From Candidatus Enterococcus ferrettii (GTDB lineage Bacteria; Bacillota; Bacilli; Lactobacillales; Enterococcaceae), in contig NZ_JAFREL010000008.1 in the NCBI RefSeq assembly GCF_017377655.1, positions 1 to 64,000 of the forward strand: a stretch of 64,000 nt of DNA, read 5' to 3'. Shown here piece by piece: positions 26,422 to 35,259 of this stretch. How positions within the stretch are numbered: position 1 is the first letter of the stretch; each line of letters opens with the position of its first letter. The position numbers and the translations under genes were made by a program. A model generated the notes under the pieces. That model saw only the letters and a program-made list of their open reading frames with translations. It was not told where the DNA came from and made no database searches.

Positions 26422-26466
26422 GATTCAAGATAGATACAAAATAGTTTGTTCATCTTGAATCTTTTG
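26422..26466 (+). terminator. Terminator after the PRD regulator gene
   Basis: Perfect 10-bp stem (26422-26431 with 26452-26461) followed by CTTTT. The downstream aldolase operon therefore needs its own promoter; TATACT at 26577-26582 is a candidate -10 with no clear -35, as expected for an activator-dependent promoter. Confidence 0.65.
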
Positions 26467-26604
26467 CTTTATCCTCGATTGGTATAGTTGGACGAATTCG
26501 ATTGGGATATTATAAGGTTATTCTTTTTCCTTTGCCATACGGAATAAGTGAGTTTTTATGATTCGACTACTCTTGTTATACTATGAGCAAAGGGGGAGTA
26601 AGAT

Positions 26605-27246
26605 ATGAATTATATCAACGAAAGAAAACGAGTATTAGCAGTTGCAGTAAAGTCTCTAGAGAAAGGGTTGATTCACGGAACTTCAGGGAATGTATCCATG
26701 CGTATCGAAGGAGAAGAGAAGGTAATTATTACACCTAGCGGATTACCTTACGATACCTTAACACCTGATCAGCTTCCGATTGTTGATCTGTATGGAAATG
26801 TGGTTGAGGGTGATCTGAAGCCGTCATCAGAAACGCCGCTGCATACTGCAGTATACCGTGCCCGAAAGAATGTCAATGGAATCGTCCACACACACTCAAT
26901 GTATGCAACTATCTTTTCCATCTTAGGAGAGGATATTCCAGTAATGATGCCGCCTGCTTCTCCTTACGCTCCAGTTCCAGTAGCTAAATTTGAGCTTCCA
27001 GGTTCTGAAGAATTAGGACAATCGGTTGTGGATGCTTTGGGAGTAGATCATTTGGTTGTAACGATGGAGAATCATGGATTGATATCATGTTGCCCAACCA
27101 TTGAACGGGCTTTATCAGGGGCTGAGTATGTTGAAGAGACAGCTCAGGTTGCATACTTGGCGAAGCTTATCAATTGCATGAATCCCTTACCGAAGGAAGC
27201 TTCGGATGCTTTAAGAGAGCGAGCGTTAAAAGGGTTGGCGCTGTAA
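26605..27246 (+). CDS. Class II aldolase/adducin family protein (FucA/AraD-like)
   Basis: 213 residues. Family motifs: GLIHGTSGNVSMR, ITPSGLPYD, LKPSSETPLH (catalytic Glu), GIVHTHSMYAT (zinc His pair) and MENHGLISC (third His). The family includes fuculose-1-P aldolase and ribulose-5-P 4-epimerase. In this operon it probably cleaves a sugar phosphate derived from the PTS substrate. AGGGGGAG precedes the ATG. Confidence 0.88.
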   Translation: MNYINERKRVLAVAVKSLEKGLIHGTSGNVSMRIEGEEKVIITPSGLPYDTLTPDQLPIVDLYGNVVEGDLKPSSETPLHTAVYRARKNVNGIVHTHSMYATIFSILGEDIPVMMPPASPYAPVPVAKFELPGSEELGQSVVDALGVDHLVVTMENHGLISCCPTIERALSGAEYVEETAQVAYLAKLINCMNPLPKEASDALRERALKGLAL

Positions 27247-27378
27247 GAGGTCGATTGGGTCACGAGAGTGTAGCGGTTTTTAAAGTAGCTAAGTTACTTC
27301 TATGCTCTCTCTTTAAAAATGTTATTTATATGTTGGTTTTCATGGGGCTGAACAAAAGAGAAAGGAATGAAATGAAAA

Positions 27379-27687
27379 ATGAAAGAGTATAAAGTGTTAG
27401 CAATTTGCGGAGCTGGTCTAGCTACGTCGACTCACGTAGCAAAAATACTACAGGATGGTTTGAAAAAGCGTAATTTGACTGCTTCAATTAGAACCTGTAG
27501 CGTAGGTGAAGCAGATGGAGTTATTTTAAATTTAGTGCCAGATGTCATTATTGCCACTGTTTCAGTAGATTCTGTAAAAAAACCTGAAAATACTAGGGTA
27601 TTCTCAGGAATTCCTTTGCTGACTGGGATGGGCTTAGATAGTATTTTCGATGAAATTTCTGAGTATTTATTGACTGAGAAGGGGTGA
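27379..27687 (+). CDS. PTS EIIB component, galactitol family
   Basis: 102 residues. The phospho-cysteine lies in the N-terminal loop AICGAGLATSTHVA, as in GatB. It is followed 6 bases later by the EIIC gene and about 130 bases after the aldolase gene; this gap shows no hairpin. Confidence 0.9.
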   Translation: MKEYKVLAICGAGLATSTHVAKILQDGLKKRNLTASIRTCSVGEADGVILNLVPDVIIATVSVDSVKKPENTRVFSGIPLLTGMGLDSIFDEISEYLLTEKG

Positions 27688-27693
27688 AGTTAA

Positions 27694-28953
27694 ATGGTCA
27701 TTCTTGAAAAGGTAATTGGGTTAGGGGCATTTGTGATGATGCCAATCGTGATCTTTTTGATGGGGGTAATTTTTAGAGTAAAACCTAAAGATGCGCTTCG
27801 GGCAGGGATTACTGTGGGTGTTGGTTTTAAAGGGATTTCGTTGGCTTCCAGTTTGATAACTACAACTATGACACCGCTGGTTACCAAGCTGCAGGAACTA
27901 TGGGGATTAGGCTTAGATGCTGTAGATTTGGGTGTTCCAGTAGTATCTTCAATGGCCTTCAGTGATGGTAAATTTGTTTTGATGATGTTTGGTAGCGTTT
28001 TATTTATGAATGCACTAATGCTGGTGTTAAAAATCACTAAAACATTGAATGTAGATATTTGGAATTTTTGGCACTACCTATTTATCGGCACGCTTGGAAC
28101 CATTGTATCGGGGAATATGTTTGTTGGATTAGCGATCGGTGTTCTGTATTCAGTGATTAACTTGATTCTAGCTGACCGTAATCAAGAAATTATCTGTGAA
28201 GTAAGTGGTGAACAGTACCGCGGACTATCCTTTTGTACTATGGCTTTCCCGTTTCTCGTACCTTTTAATCAATTAATCGACCGTTTGATTGATGCCATTC
28301 CGGGGGTTAAGAAGATTAATTTTAACTTGAAGAAAATTCCTGAGAAGTATGCATTCTTCACAGAACCAATCATGATCGGTTTAATTTGCGGAATCGGATT
28401 GGGTTTACTTGCTCAATATTCTTGGGACCAATGTTTAGAAGTGGGAATGACGATGGCAGCCGCAATGTTTCTTTTGCCTAGAATGATTTCCATATTAATG
28501 GAAGGGCTTTCTCCAATTGCTTCAGGGACTCGGGACTTCATGGCTGAACGTTTTAAAGGTAGAGAATTCCGAATCGGAATGGATTTCGCGTTGTTGGTAG
28601 GGGATGCTGATATGATCACGTTAGGAATGGTCTTCGTTCCTCTGTCATTACTTTTAGCGGTTATTATTCCAGGAAATAGAGTGTTGCCCCTAATCGGGTT
28701 AACAAATCTTTCTTATATGATGATGGCACCAGTGATTGCTTCGCGAAGAAATATGTTTAGAGCACTTATTATCGGAGCAATCAATATTACGATCGTATTT
28801 TTCATTGCTACCAGCTTAACACCGCTAATTACCGAAATGTCCATCCAAAAAGGAGTGGCTGAGCCAGGTGGTTATTATTCAATCTTCAATACAGGGGAGC
28901 ATGTAGGATTTGTTTTACTAAAATTAGTCGAATTTCTGCAAGGGTTGTTTTAA
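27694..28953 (+). CDS. PTS EIIC component, galactitol family
   Basis: 419 residues with about nine to ten membrane segments and the GatC-type N-terminus (LGAFVMMPIVIFLMGVIF followed by RVKPKDALRAG) and GDADMITLGM. It is the membrane channel for the substrate of this operon. GatC relatives transport galactitol, other polyols and several less common sugars, so substrate cannot be assigned by family. Confidence 0.9.
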   Translation: MVILEKVIGLGAFVMMPIVIFLMGVIFRVKPKDALRAGITVGVGFKGISLASSLITTTMTPLVTKLQELWGLGLDAVDLGVPVVSSMAFSDGKFVLMMFGSVLFMNALMLVLKITKTLNVDIWNFWHYLFIGTLGTIVSGNMFVGLAIGVLYSVINLILADRNQEIICEVSGEQYRGLSFCTMAFPFLVPFNQLIDRLIDAIPGVKKINFNLKKIPEKYAFFTEPIMIGLICGIGLGLLAQYSWDQCLEVGMTMAAAMFLLPRMISILMEGLSPIASGTRDFMAERFKGREFRIGMDFALLVGDADMITLGMVFVPLSLLLAVIIPGNRVLPLIGLTNLSYMMMAPVIASRRNMFRALIIGAINITIVFFIATSLTPLITEMSIQKGVAEPGGYYSIFNTGEHVGFVLLKLVEFLQGLF

Positions 28954-28992
28954 TTTCAATCTAATGAAAATTATACAAGTGAGGGTGAGTTA

Positions 28993-29865
28993 ATGATTAT
29001 CAATCGAGATACGATTATTAAAGCCTATGAAGAGTCTGAAATAGGCGAGTATGCCATTCCACATTTTAATCATTCTGATTTTTGGGATATGTCTTTTATT
29101 GTGGAAGCTGCTAATGAAAAAGATGCACCGGTTATTGTAGCTTGTCTGCCTAGAGTAGCTGAAAGGTACGGACTAGATAAGCTGACATTAATGATGAACT
29201 TCTATTCGAAGCATAGCGAGGTTCCTATTATCTATCATTTGGATCATTGTCACGATGTTGACTTTTGCAAAAGGGCCATTGATGCAGGCTTTCATTCAGT
29301 GATGATCGATGCTGCGAGCTTGAGCTTAGAAGAAAACATCAAAACTGTGAAGGAAGTGGTTGACTATGCCAGACCCAGAGGAGTATTTGTAGAATCTGAA
29401 ATTGGACAAATTAAAAGTGCTGGAGAAGAGGGCTATACCCCCGTTAGTTTCAAGGCAACCGTGGACGAAGCAATGAAATTAGTTGAGGAATCTGATGTAG
29501 ACTCTTTAGCTGTTTCGATTGGCAGTGAGCATGGCTTTTACGCACATGCTCCTGAACTGGATTTTGAACTGTTGAAGAGGATCAAAGAAAAAATTCCTGT
29601 TCCTTTGGTTTTACATGGTGGTTCAGGCATTCCAGCCAAGGATGTAAAGACAGCAATCAAACATGGCATTAGAAAAGTAAATGTCGGTACTGAAATTCGA
29701 CATACCTATATTACCAGTTTAAATGCCTCCATCAGTGAGAATGGAGCCGGTGTCCATACCATTGATTTATTCGAAGAAGCTAGAATTGCAACGAAGGCAG
29801 TTCTGGGAAGCTGGATTGAAATTGACGGCGCTGCAGGTAAAGGAAGAAAAACTTATGAAAAATAA
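28993..29865 (+). CDS. Class II ketose-bisphosphate aldolase (Fba/GatY family)
   Basis: 290 residues. Zinc and phosphate motifs: YAIPHFNHSDFW (usual AFN), IIYHLDHCHDVD, VESEIGQI, LVLHGGSGIP and KVNVGTEIR. The family makes dihydroxyacetone phosphate and an aldehyde from a ketose (bis)phosphate. The altered N-terminal loop (IPHFNHSD in place of AFNxxN) suggests an unusual substrate. The stop overlaps the next start region by 11 bases. Confidence 0.88.
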   Translation: MIINRDTIIKAYEESEIGEYAIPHFNHSDFWDMSFIVEAANEKDAPVIVACLPRVAERYGLDKLTLMMNFYSKHSEVPIIYHLDHCHDVDFCKRAIDAGFHSVMIDAASLSLEENIKTVKEVVDYARPRGVFVESEIGQIKSAGEEGYTPVSFKATVDEAMKLVEESDVDSLAVSIGSEHGFYAHAPELDFELLKRIKEKIPVPLVLHGGSGIPAKDVKTAIKHGIRKVNVGTEIRHTYITSLNASISENGAGVHTIDLFEEARIATKAVLGSWIEIDGAAGKGRKTYEK

Positions 29866-30817
29866 TGAATATACAGCAGTAGAAATTTTGTTAACTACCT
29901 GCTCGGATTGCAAAAAAGAGGAAAACATTTTGATTGTTTCTGATCCAACAAGTTATCCTGTGGCTGAAAAAATGTGGGCAGGTATGGAAAGATTCCCTAA
30001 TAAATCAATTGTTTTAATGGATGAGCGGACGATGCATGGCCAACAGCCTAATGAGATGGTTGCCAGTGCAATGCTTGAAGCAGATGTCATCTTCGGTTGT
30101 ACTAAATTTTCTCTTTTTCATACACAAGCTCGTAGAGAAGCGGTGGCTAAAGGTGCACGTTTTGTTAATATGGCTGACTACGATGTGAGCATGCTTAAAG
30201 CAGGTGGATTATTCTGTGATTTTGTTGAGGTTGGAAAGAAATGCAGTCGGATGGCTGAACTGTTGGAAAATAAATCGAATTGTGAAGTTGTGGCCGATAA
30301 TGGTACCCGATTCACTTGCTCAATCAAGGGTAGAAAGCCTGTTCCTCAATATGCAAGAAGCCTAAAACCTGGGGACTCAACATCACCACCAGACATTGAG
30401 TGTGCTACTTGTGCTGTAGAAGGAAGTGCACAAGGTGTAATTTACATCGATGGAAGTATTCCTCATCCAAGATTGGGGTTAATTCACGATGAAATACGTT
30501 TAGACATCCGAGATGGGTTTATTGTGAAGATTACTGGTGGGAAACAAGCACAAATTTTACAAGAGGTTATGGAAGGATTTAATGATCCAAACGTATTTAA
30601 TGTAGGTGAAATAGGCTTTGGTTTGAATGATCAATGCAGCTTGAATGGCCGAATGCTTGAAGATGAAGGGTGCGGTGGGACCGTTCACATCGGTTGTGGA
30701 GATAATCGAGGCTTTGGTGGAGTCGTAGCCTCCGATTACCATTTAGATTTGGTTTTTAAAATGCCAACTGTCTATATTGATGGTGAAAAAATATACAACA
30801 AAGGGGAGGTTTGCTAA
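29855..30817 (+). CDS. M29/NicX-like metal-dependent protein
   Basis: 320 residues from the ATG at 29855, overlapping the aldolase gene by 11 bases. The C-terminal metal-site pattern NVGEIGFGLND, EDEGCGGTVHIGCG and SDYHLDLVF resembles the aminopeptidase T (M29) fold and NicX-type dioxygenases. It is cysteine-rich near the N-terminus (TTCSDCKKEE) and at 210-220 (ECATCAVEG). Such a protein is unexpected in a sugar PTS operon; hydrolysis of an amide or peptide-like bond in the substrate is one possibility. Confidence 0.7.
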   Translation: MKNNEYTAVEILLTTCSDCKKEENILIVSDPTSYPVAEKMWAGMERFPNKSIVLMDERTMHGQQPNEMVASAMLEADVIFGCTKFSLFHTQARREAVAKGARFVNMADYDVSMLKAGGLFCDFVEVGKKCSRMAELLENKSNCEVVADNGTRFTCSIKGRKPVPQYARSLKPGDSTSPPDIECATCAVEGSAQGVIYIDGSIPHPRLGLIHDEIRLDIRDGFIVKITGGKQAQILQEVMEGFNDPNVFNVGEIGFGLNDQCSLNGRMLEDEGCGGTVHIGCGDNRGFGGVVASDYHLDLVFKMPTVYIDGEKIYNKGEVC

Positions 30818-30819
30818 AT

Positions 30820-32115
30820 ATGGCGGATTTGAACATGCAAGAAGGTCAACTATTTAGTGACAAATTATTGAAAGAAGTTAACGATAAATTCTATTATGTA
30901 AACCAAGATCCAATTACAAAAAAGAAACGTGTTTTTTTTGATAATGCTGGCGGAGCATTTCGATTGAAATCCGTTCTAGAATCCTATCAAAAAGTAGATG
31001 CTATTCCCGATTGTCCAGAGCGAAAGCATGAAGTTGCCTTGCATCTACAAGAGATTATCGCAGAGGGTGAAAGAGACTCTCGAATTATCTTCAACGCACA
31101 AGATGGAAAAATCCTAACAATGTTGACAGCTTCAAGGGCGATTTTTGAATTAGTCGGAGCAGTCGCTGAGACCATTGAAGGAACAAATGTTGTCACTACT
31201 GATTTAGAACACCCTTCTTCTTACGATGCGGTAGCCTATTATGCGCAAAAAACAGGGAAAGAATTACGTGTTGCCAAGACAAATCCGGTGACTGGCGGGG
31301 TAGATGCGGATGAAATTGCTTCATTGATTGATGAAAATACATGCTTATTGAATTTTATTTACGCCTCCAATATCTCTGGCGCCATCCTAGATGTGGAAGA
31401 AATTGTCAAAGCTGCCAGAAAGAAAAAAACAGACTTGTATATTACCGTTGATGCTGTTCAACATATTCCTCACGGCCACGTGGATGTTAGTAAGTTAGAA
31501 GTTGATGGCATGAATTTTGCCCCTTATAAGTTTTTCGGAAATCGGGGATCGGGCATTGCCTACGTTTCTGAGCGGCTGTCAAAATTACCACACCCTGAAC
31601 TATTAGCGAAAGAGCCTACCTGGCAATTAGGATCTCCTGCCCCTTCACAATTTGCGGCAATCACTGAGATCGTTGATTACGTCTGTTGGTTAGGCAGCAA
31701 CTTTATCATTACCGATGATCGACGTGAACTATTTGTAGAAGGAATGGATCGCATCAAACTCCAAGAAAGAGCTTTAATGAACTATATGCTAAAGGGTGAG
31801 TCTGAGGTACCAGGTTTAAGGAACATACGAGGGGTGAATGTTTATCTCGATCATCCAGATTTTACTAAACGAGATTTTATTGTTGCGATGTCCTTTGACA
31901 ATTTAGCTTGTGAAGATGCAGTAAAGGAATATGCCAAACGAGATATCATCGTCTACGAACGTTTAAATTCAAGTATTTACTCAAAAAGAATGCTGGACTC
32001 GTTCGGAATTGAAGGATGTATTCGAGTATCTCCTTTGCACTGCCAAAGCATTGAGGATATGCAAGTATTTTTGAAGGCCACTCTCGAAATTGCCGAGAGT
32101 ATTAAGGAGCGGTAA
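30820..32115 (+). CDS. Class V aminotransferase-fold PLP enzyme (cysteine-desulfurase-like)
   Basis: 431 residues from the ATG at 30820, ten bases after GGGGAGG; a TTG at 30811 overlaps the previous stop. Fold-type I class V signs: FFDNAGGAFRL at the N-terminus, TDLEHPSSYDA, TVDAVQHIPHG and the PLP lysine Lys237 in FAPYKFFGNRGSG. A NifS-type catalytic cysteine loop is not evident, so transamination or lyase chemistry is more likely than desulfuration. In this operon it would transfer or release an amino group, with alanine dehydrogenase next to it. Confidence 0.8.
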   Translation: MADLNMQEGQLFSDKLLKEVNDKFYYVNQDPITKKKRVFFDNAGGAFRLKSVLESYQKVDAIPDCPERKHEVALHLQEIIAEGERDSRIIFNAQDGKILTMLTASRAIFELVGAVAETIEGTNVVTTDLEHPSSYDAVAYYAQKTGKELRVAKTNPVTGGVDADEIASLIDENTCLLNFIYASNISGAILDVEEIVKAARKKKTDLYITVDAVQHIPHGHVDVSKLEVDGMNFAPYKFFGNRGSGIAYVSERLSKLPHPELLAKEPTWQLGSPAPSQFAAITEIVDYVCWLGSNFIITDDRRELFVEGMDRIKLQERALMNYMLKGESEVPGLRNIRGVNVYLDHPDFTKRDFIVAMSFDNLACEDAVKEYAKRDIIVYERLNSSIYSKRMLDSFGIEGCIRVSPLHCQSIEDMQVFLKATLEIAESIKER

Positions 32116-32120
32116 AAGGT

Positions 32121-33236
32121 ATGATTATCGGTGTTCCAAAAGAAATTAAGAACAATGAAAATCGCGTTTCTGTAACCCCAGAAGGCGTACTCGCGCTGAT
32201 AAAAAACAATCACGAGGTCATTGTGCAAGAAAATGCTGGGGTAGGCTGCGGTCTATCGAATGAAGCCTACAGCAAAGCAGGCGCAGTAATTGAAAAAAGT
32301 GTCGAGAATCTTTTTGACAAGGCTGAGGTAATTGTAAAGGTGAAGGAGCCAATTGAACAAGAGTATTCATTGTTTAAAAAGGGACAAATCTTGTTCACCT
32401 ATTTACATTTGGCTGCTGATAAGTCATTGACAGAAATGTTGATTGAAAAAGAAATTACCGCAATTGCCTATGAAACGATTACTGATCCAAGCGGAAAGCT
32501 TCCTTTATTAACACCGATGAGTGATATAGCCGGTCGTCTTTCTGTGATTGCCGCAGCAAATTGTTTGCAAACAGCTGTTGGTGGATCTGGAACGTTGATT
32601 AGCGGTGTAGTCGGTGTTGAAGCTGCCAATGTAGTCATCATTGGCGGTGGTACAGTGGGGACTAATGCAGCAAAAATGGCTCTTGGACTTCAAGCAAAAG
32701 TAACGATTATCGATATTAATCGTAATCGATTGGAGTATTTAGACGATATATTTGATGGTCGATGCACCACTTTGCTGACAAGTGAATATAATTTGTATCA
32801 GGCTTTGAAAACGGCAGATGTAGTAATTAGTAGTGTGCTAATTCCAGGGAAGCGGGCACCTAAAGTTGTAACTGAAGAGATGGTAAAAGCGATGCCTTCA
32901 GGTTCAGTGATTGTGGATGTTGCAATTGATCAAGGGGGCAGTGTCGAAACAGTTACTCATGCTACAACACACGATCAACCAACTTATCTAAAACATGGAG
33001 TTGTACACTATTCGGTTACCAATATGCCAGGAACAGTGGCTAAAACAGCGACGCTAGCTTTAACTTCGGTTACTTTATCTTATTTAGAAAAATTGGTGAG
33101 CGGTCAGACCAATTCTGTTTTAAAAGACGATGAGGCTTTACGTAGTGGCTTGAATTGCTACAAGGGAAAAGTAACCAACGAAAATGTTGCTAAGAGTCTT
33201 GAAATACCTTATGTTTCAAGTTTGGATTTACTTTAG
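32121..33236 (+). CDS. ald: Alanine dehydrogenase
   Basis: 371 residues matching alanine dehydrogenase along the whole length: MIIGVPKEIKNNENRVSVTP, KVKEPIEQEY, LFTYLHLAAD, the NAD-binding loop VVIIGGGTVGTNAA and HYSVTNMPGTVAKTAT. It interconverts alanine and pyruvate with NAD and ammonia. Next to a class V aminotransferase-type enzyme it could regenerate pyruvate as amino acceptor and release ammonia. Confidence 0.93.
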   Translation: MIIGVPKEIKNNENRVSVTPEGVLALIKNNHEVIVQENAGVGCGLSNEAYSKAGAVIEKSVENLFDKAEVIVKVKEPIEQEYSLFKKGQILFTYLHLAADKSLTEMLIEKEITAIAYETITDPSGKLPLLTPMSDIAGRLSVIAAANCLQTAVGGSGTLISGVVGVEAANVVIIGGGTVGTNAAKMALGLQAKVTIIDINRNRLEYLDDIFDGRCTTLLTSEYNLYQALKTADVVISSVLIPGKRAPKVVTEEMVKAMPSGSVIVDVAIDQGGSVETVTHATTHDQPTYLKHGVVHYSVTNMPGTVAKTATLALTSVTLSYLEKLVSGQTNSVLKDDEALRSGLNCYKGKVTNENVAKSLEIPYVSSLDLL

Positions 33237-33258
33237 AAAGGGGGATTTAATCACAATT

Positions 33259-34269
33259 ATGAAATTAATGAAGCTTGGAAGTACGAAGGTGGATATTTCG
33301 CGAATTGGACTTGGAACGTGGGCAATTGGTGGTGGTCCAGCCTGGGGGAGAGATAACGATGAACGAGATAGCATCAACACCATTAAAGAATGTCCAGATC
33401 TTGGCGTGAACTTAATTGATACGGCTCCCGGATACAATTTTGGAAATAGTGAATCAGTCATTGGAAAAGCTTTAGCTGAAGTGGATCGAGAAAAATTCAT
33501 TATTATTACGAAATGTGGGATTGTCTGGAAACGGAAGGGCAGCTTATTTAATAAAGTAGGGGACCGCCAGCTTTACAAAAATCTTTCCCGAGAATCCATT
33601 ATGGAAGAAGTAGAAGAGAGTTTGGAAAGACTGCAAACGGATTATATTGATGTGTATATGACTCACTGGCAAGCCGTTGAACCTTACTATACACCTATTA
33701 GTGAGGTGATGAGTACACTGACTGAATTGAAGCAGCAAGGGAAGATTAGAGCGATTGGTGTGGCAAACGCCTCGGTTGATCAGGTAAAAGAGTACCTTAA
33801 GCATGGAAAAATTGAAATTGTCCAAGCCAAATATAGTATTTTAGATCGTGAAGTAGAAAATGAACTTTTGCACGTTTGCCGAGAAAACAACGTTACCCTT
33901 CAAGCCTATTCACCACTAGAACAGGGGTTGCTTACTGGCTGTTTAGATAAATCTTATCAACCAGTAGGAGCACAAGTGAATAAAAAGTGGTTCCAAAAAG
34001 CATATATGAGCAGTGCAATTGATATGATGGCATCATGGAAAAAACTTGAAGAAAAATATGACTGTACGACTGCAAATCTTGCATTAGCTTGGGTCTTGGC
34101 TCAGAGTCCGGAGATCAATCTTTTAAGCGGAGCAACCACGACGGATCAGATTCAGGAAAATGTCCGTGCCTGCACAATCGAACTAGCCGATGAAGATATC
34201 GCATTTATGCGAAAGAGTGCAGAAGAAGCTGAAGTAAAAGCAGTGACACTCCAGCAGAGCGAGGGTTAG
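33259..34269 (+). CDS. Aldo/keto reductase
   Basis: 336 residues from the ATG at 33259; GGGGG lies about 14 bases upstream, so a slightly different start is possible (ATG 33268). AKR catalytic residues are visible: Asp and Tyr in NLIDTAPGYNFGNSE, Lys in IIITKCGIVW and His in VYMTHWQ. NADPH-dependent reduction or oxidation of a carbonyl in the operon's pathway is likely. Confidence 0.9.
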   Translation: MKLMKLGSTKVDISRIGLGTWAIGGGPAWGRDNDERDSINTIKECPDLGVNLIDTAPGYNFGNSESVIGKALAEVDREKFIIITKCGIVWKRKGSLFNKVGDRQLYKNLSRESIMEEVEESLERLQTDYIDVYMTHWQAVEPYYTPISEVMSTLTELKQQGKIRAIGVANASVDQVKEYLKHGKIEIVQAKYSILDREVENELLHVCRENNVTLQAYSPLEQGLLTGCLDKSYQPVGAQVNKKWFQKAYMSSAIDMMASWKKLEEKYDCTTANLALAWVLAQSPEINLLSGATTTDQIQENVRACTIELADEDIAFMRKSAEEAEVKAVTLQQSEG

Positions 34270-34271
34270 CT

Positions 34272-35234
34272 ATGAATAAAACAATTGTTGTCTTAGATGG
34301 CTATACACTAAATCCAGGTGATTTATCTTGGGGCGAACTGGAAAGATTTGGAGAAGTTATCCTTTATGATCGAACAGAAAAAGCTGATGTAGCAAAGCGA
34401 ATAGAGAATGCTGAAATCGTACTGACTAATAAAACCATTATTGATGGGGAAGCAATGAGAAAGTGTGAAAAACTCTCTTATATTGGTGTATTAGCTACAG
34501 GTTATGATGTTGTAGATGTAAAGGCAGCAAAGGATTTAGGGATAACTGTTAGCAATGTGCCGCAATATGGAACAGAATCAGTCTCTCAATTTGCAATTGC
34601 CTTACTGTTGGAAATTTGTAATCGAGTGGGACAACATAGTGATGCAACCAAGCAGGGTAAGTGGAGTCAGAATCAAGATTGGTGCTTTTGGGATTACCCT
34701 ATTATTGGGTTAAACAATAAAGTAATGGGTGTTATCGGGTTCGGCAGAATAGGTCAGCAAACTGGAAAGATCGCCAGAGCATTGGGTATGCAAGTATTGT
34801 ATTATGACAACTATACAGAAGTAGAAGGAACGGTTGAAGTAAGAAAAGTTGATCAGCTGGATGATCTTTTATCATTATCCGATGTAGTTGTTCTTCATTG
34901 CCCTTTAACTGAAGAAACCCAAGAAATAATCAATAAGAACACCTTGAAACGGATGAAGGCAACTGCTATTTTGATCAATAATTCTAGAGGACCTTTAATA
35001 AATGATGTTGATCTGGCAGAGGCACTTAGCGAACAGCAGATTTATGCTGCTGGAATTGATGTAGTCTCAGTAGAACCTATTTCAGAAGAGAATCCCTTAC
35101 TAAATTGTACCAATTGTTTTATCACCCCGCATATTTCATGGGCATCCAAAGCAGCGAGAGAAAGAATTATGAAATGTACAGGTGAAAATATCGCGGCATA
35201 TTTAAGCGGAGATCCGATGAATGTTGTCTCCTAA
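34272..35234 (+). CDS. D-2-hydroxyacid dehydrogenase, hydroxypyruvate/glycerate type
   Basis: 320 residues. NAD-binding motif GVIGFGRIGQQTGKIA, catalytic Arg in INNSRGPLIND, Glu in DVVSVEPI and His in FITPHISWA. The neighbouring glycerate kinase makes reduction of hydroxypyruvate (or tartronate semialdehyde) to D-glycerate the most likely reaction. It starts 2 bases after the aldo/keto reductase stop. Confidence 0.9.
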   Translation: MNKTIVVLDGYTLNPGDLSWGELERFGEVILYDRTEKADVAKRIENAEIVLTNKTIIDGEAMRKCEKLSYIGVLATGYDVVDVKAAKDLGITVSNVPQYGTESVSQFAIALLLEICNRVGQHSDATKQGKWSQNQDWCFWDYPIIGLNNKVMGVIGFGRIGQQTGKIARALGMQVLYYDNYTEVEGTVEVRKVDQLDDLLSLSDVVVLHCPLTEETQEIINKNTLKRMKATAILINNSRGPLINDVDLAEALSEQQIYAAGIDVVSVEPISEENPLLNCTNCFITPHISWASKAARERIMKCTGENIAAYLSGDPMNVVS

Positions 35235-35259
35235 CAAAATTTTTCCAAAGAGGTTTAGA

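Noticed and set aside
27690..28037. Minus-strand 115-codon ORF over the EIIC gene
   Set aside because: Antisense shadow of a membrane-protein gene with clear family motifs on the plus strand.
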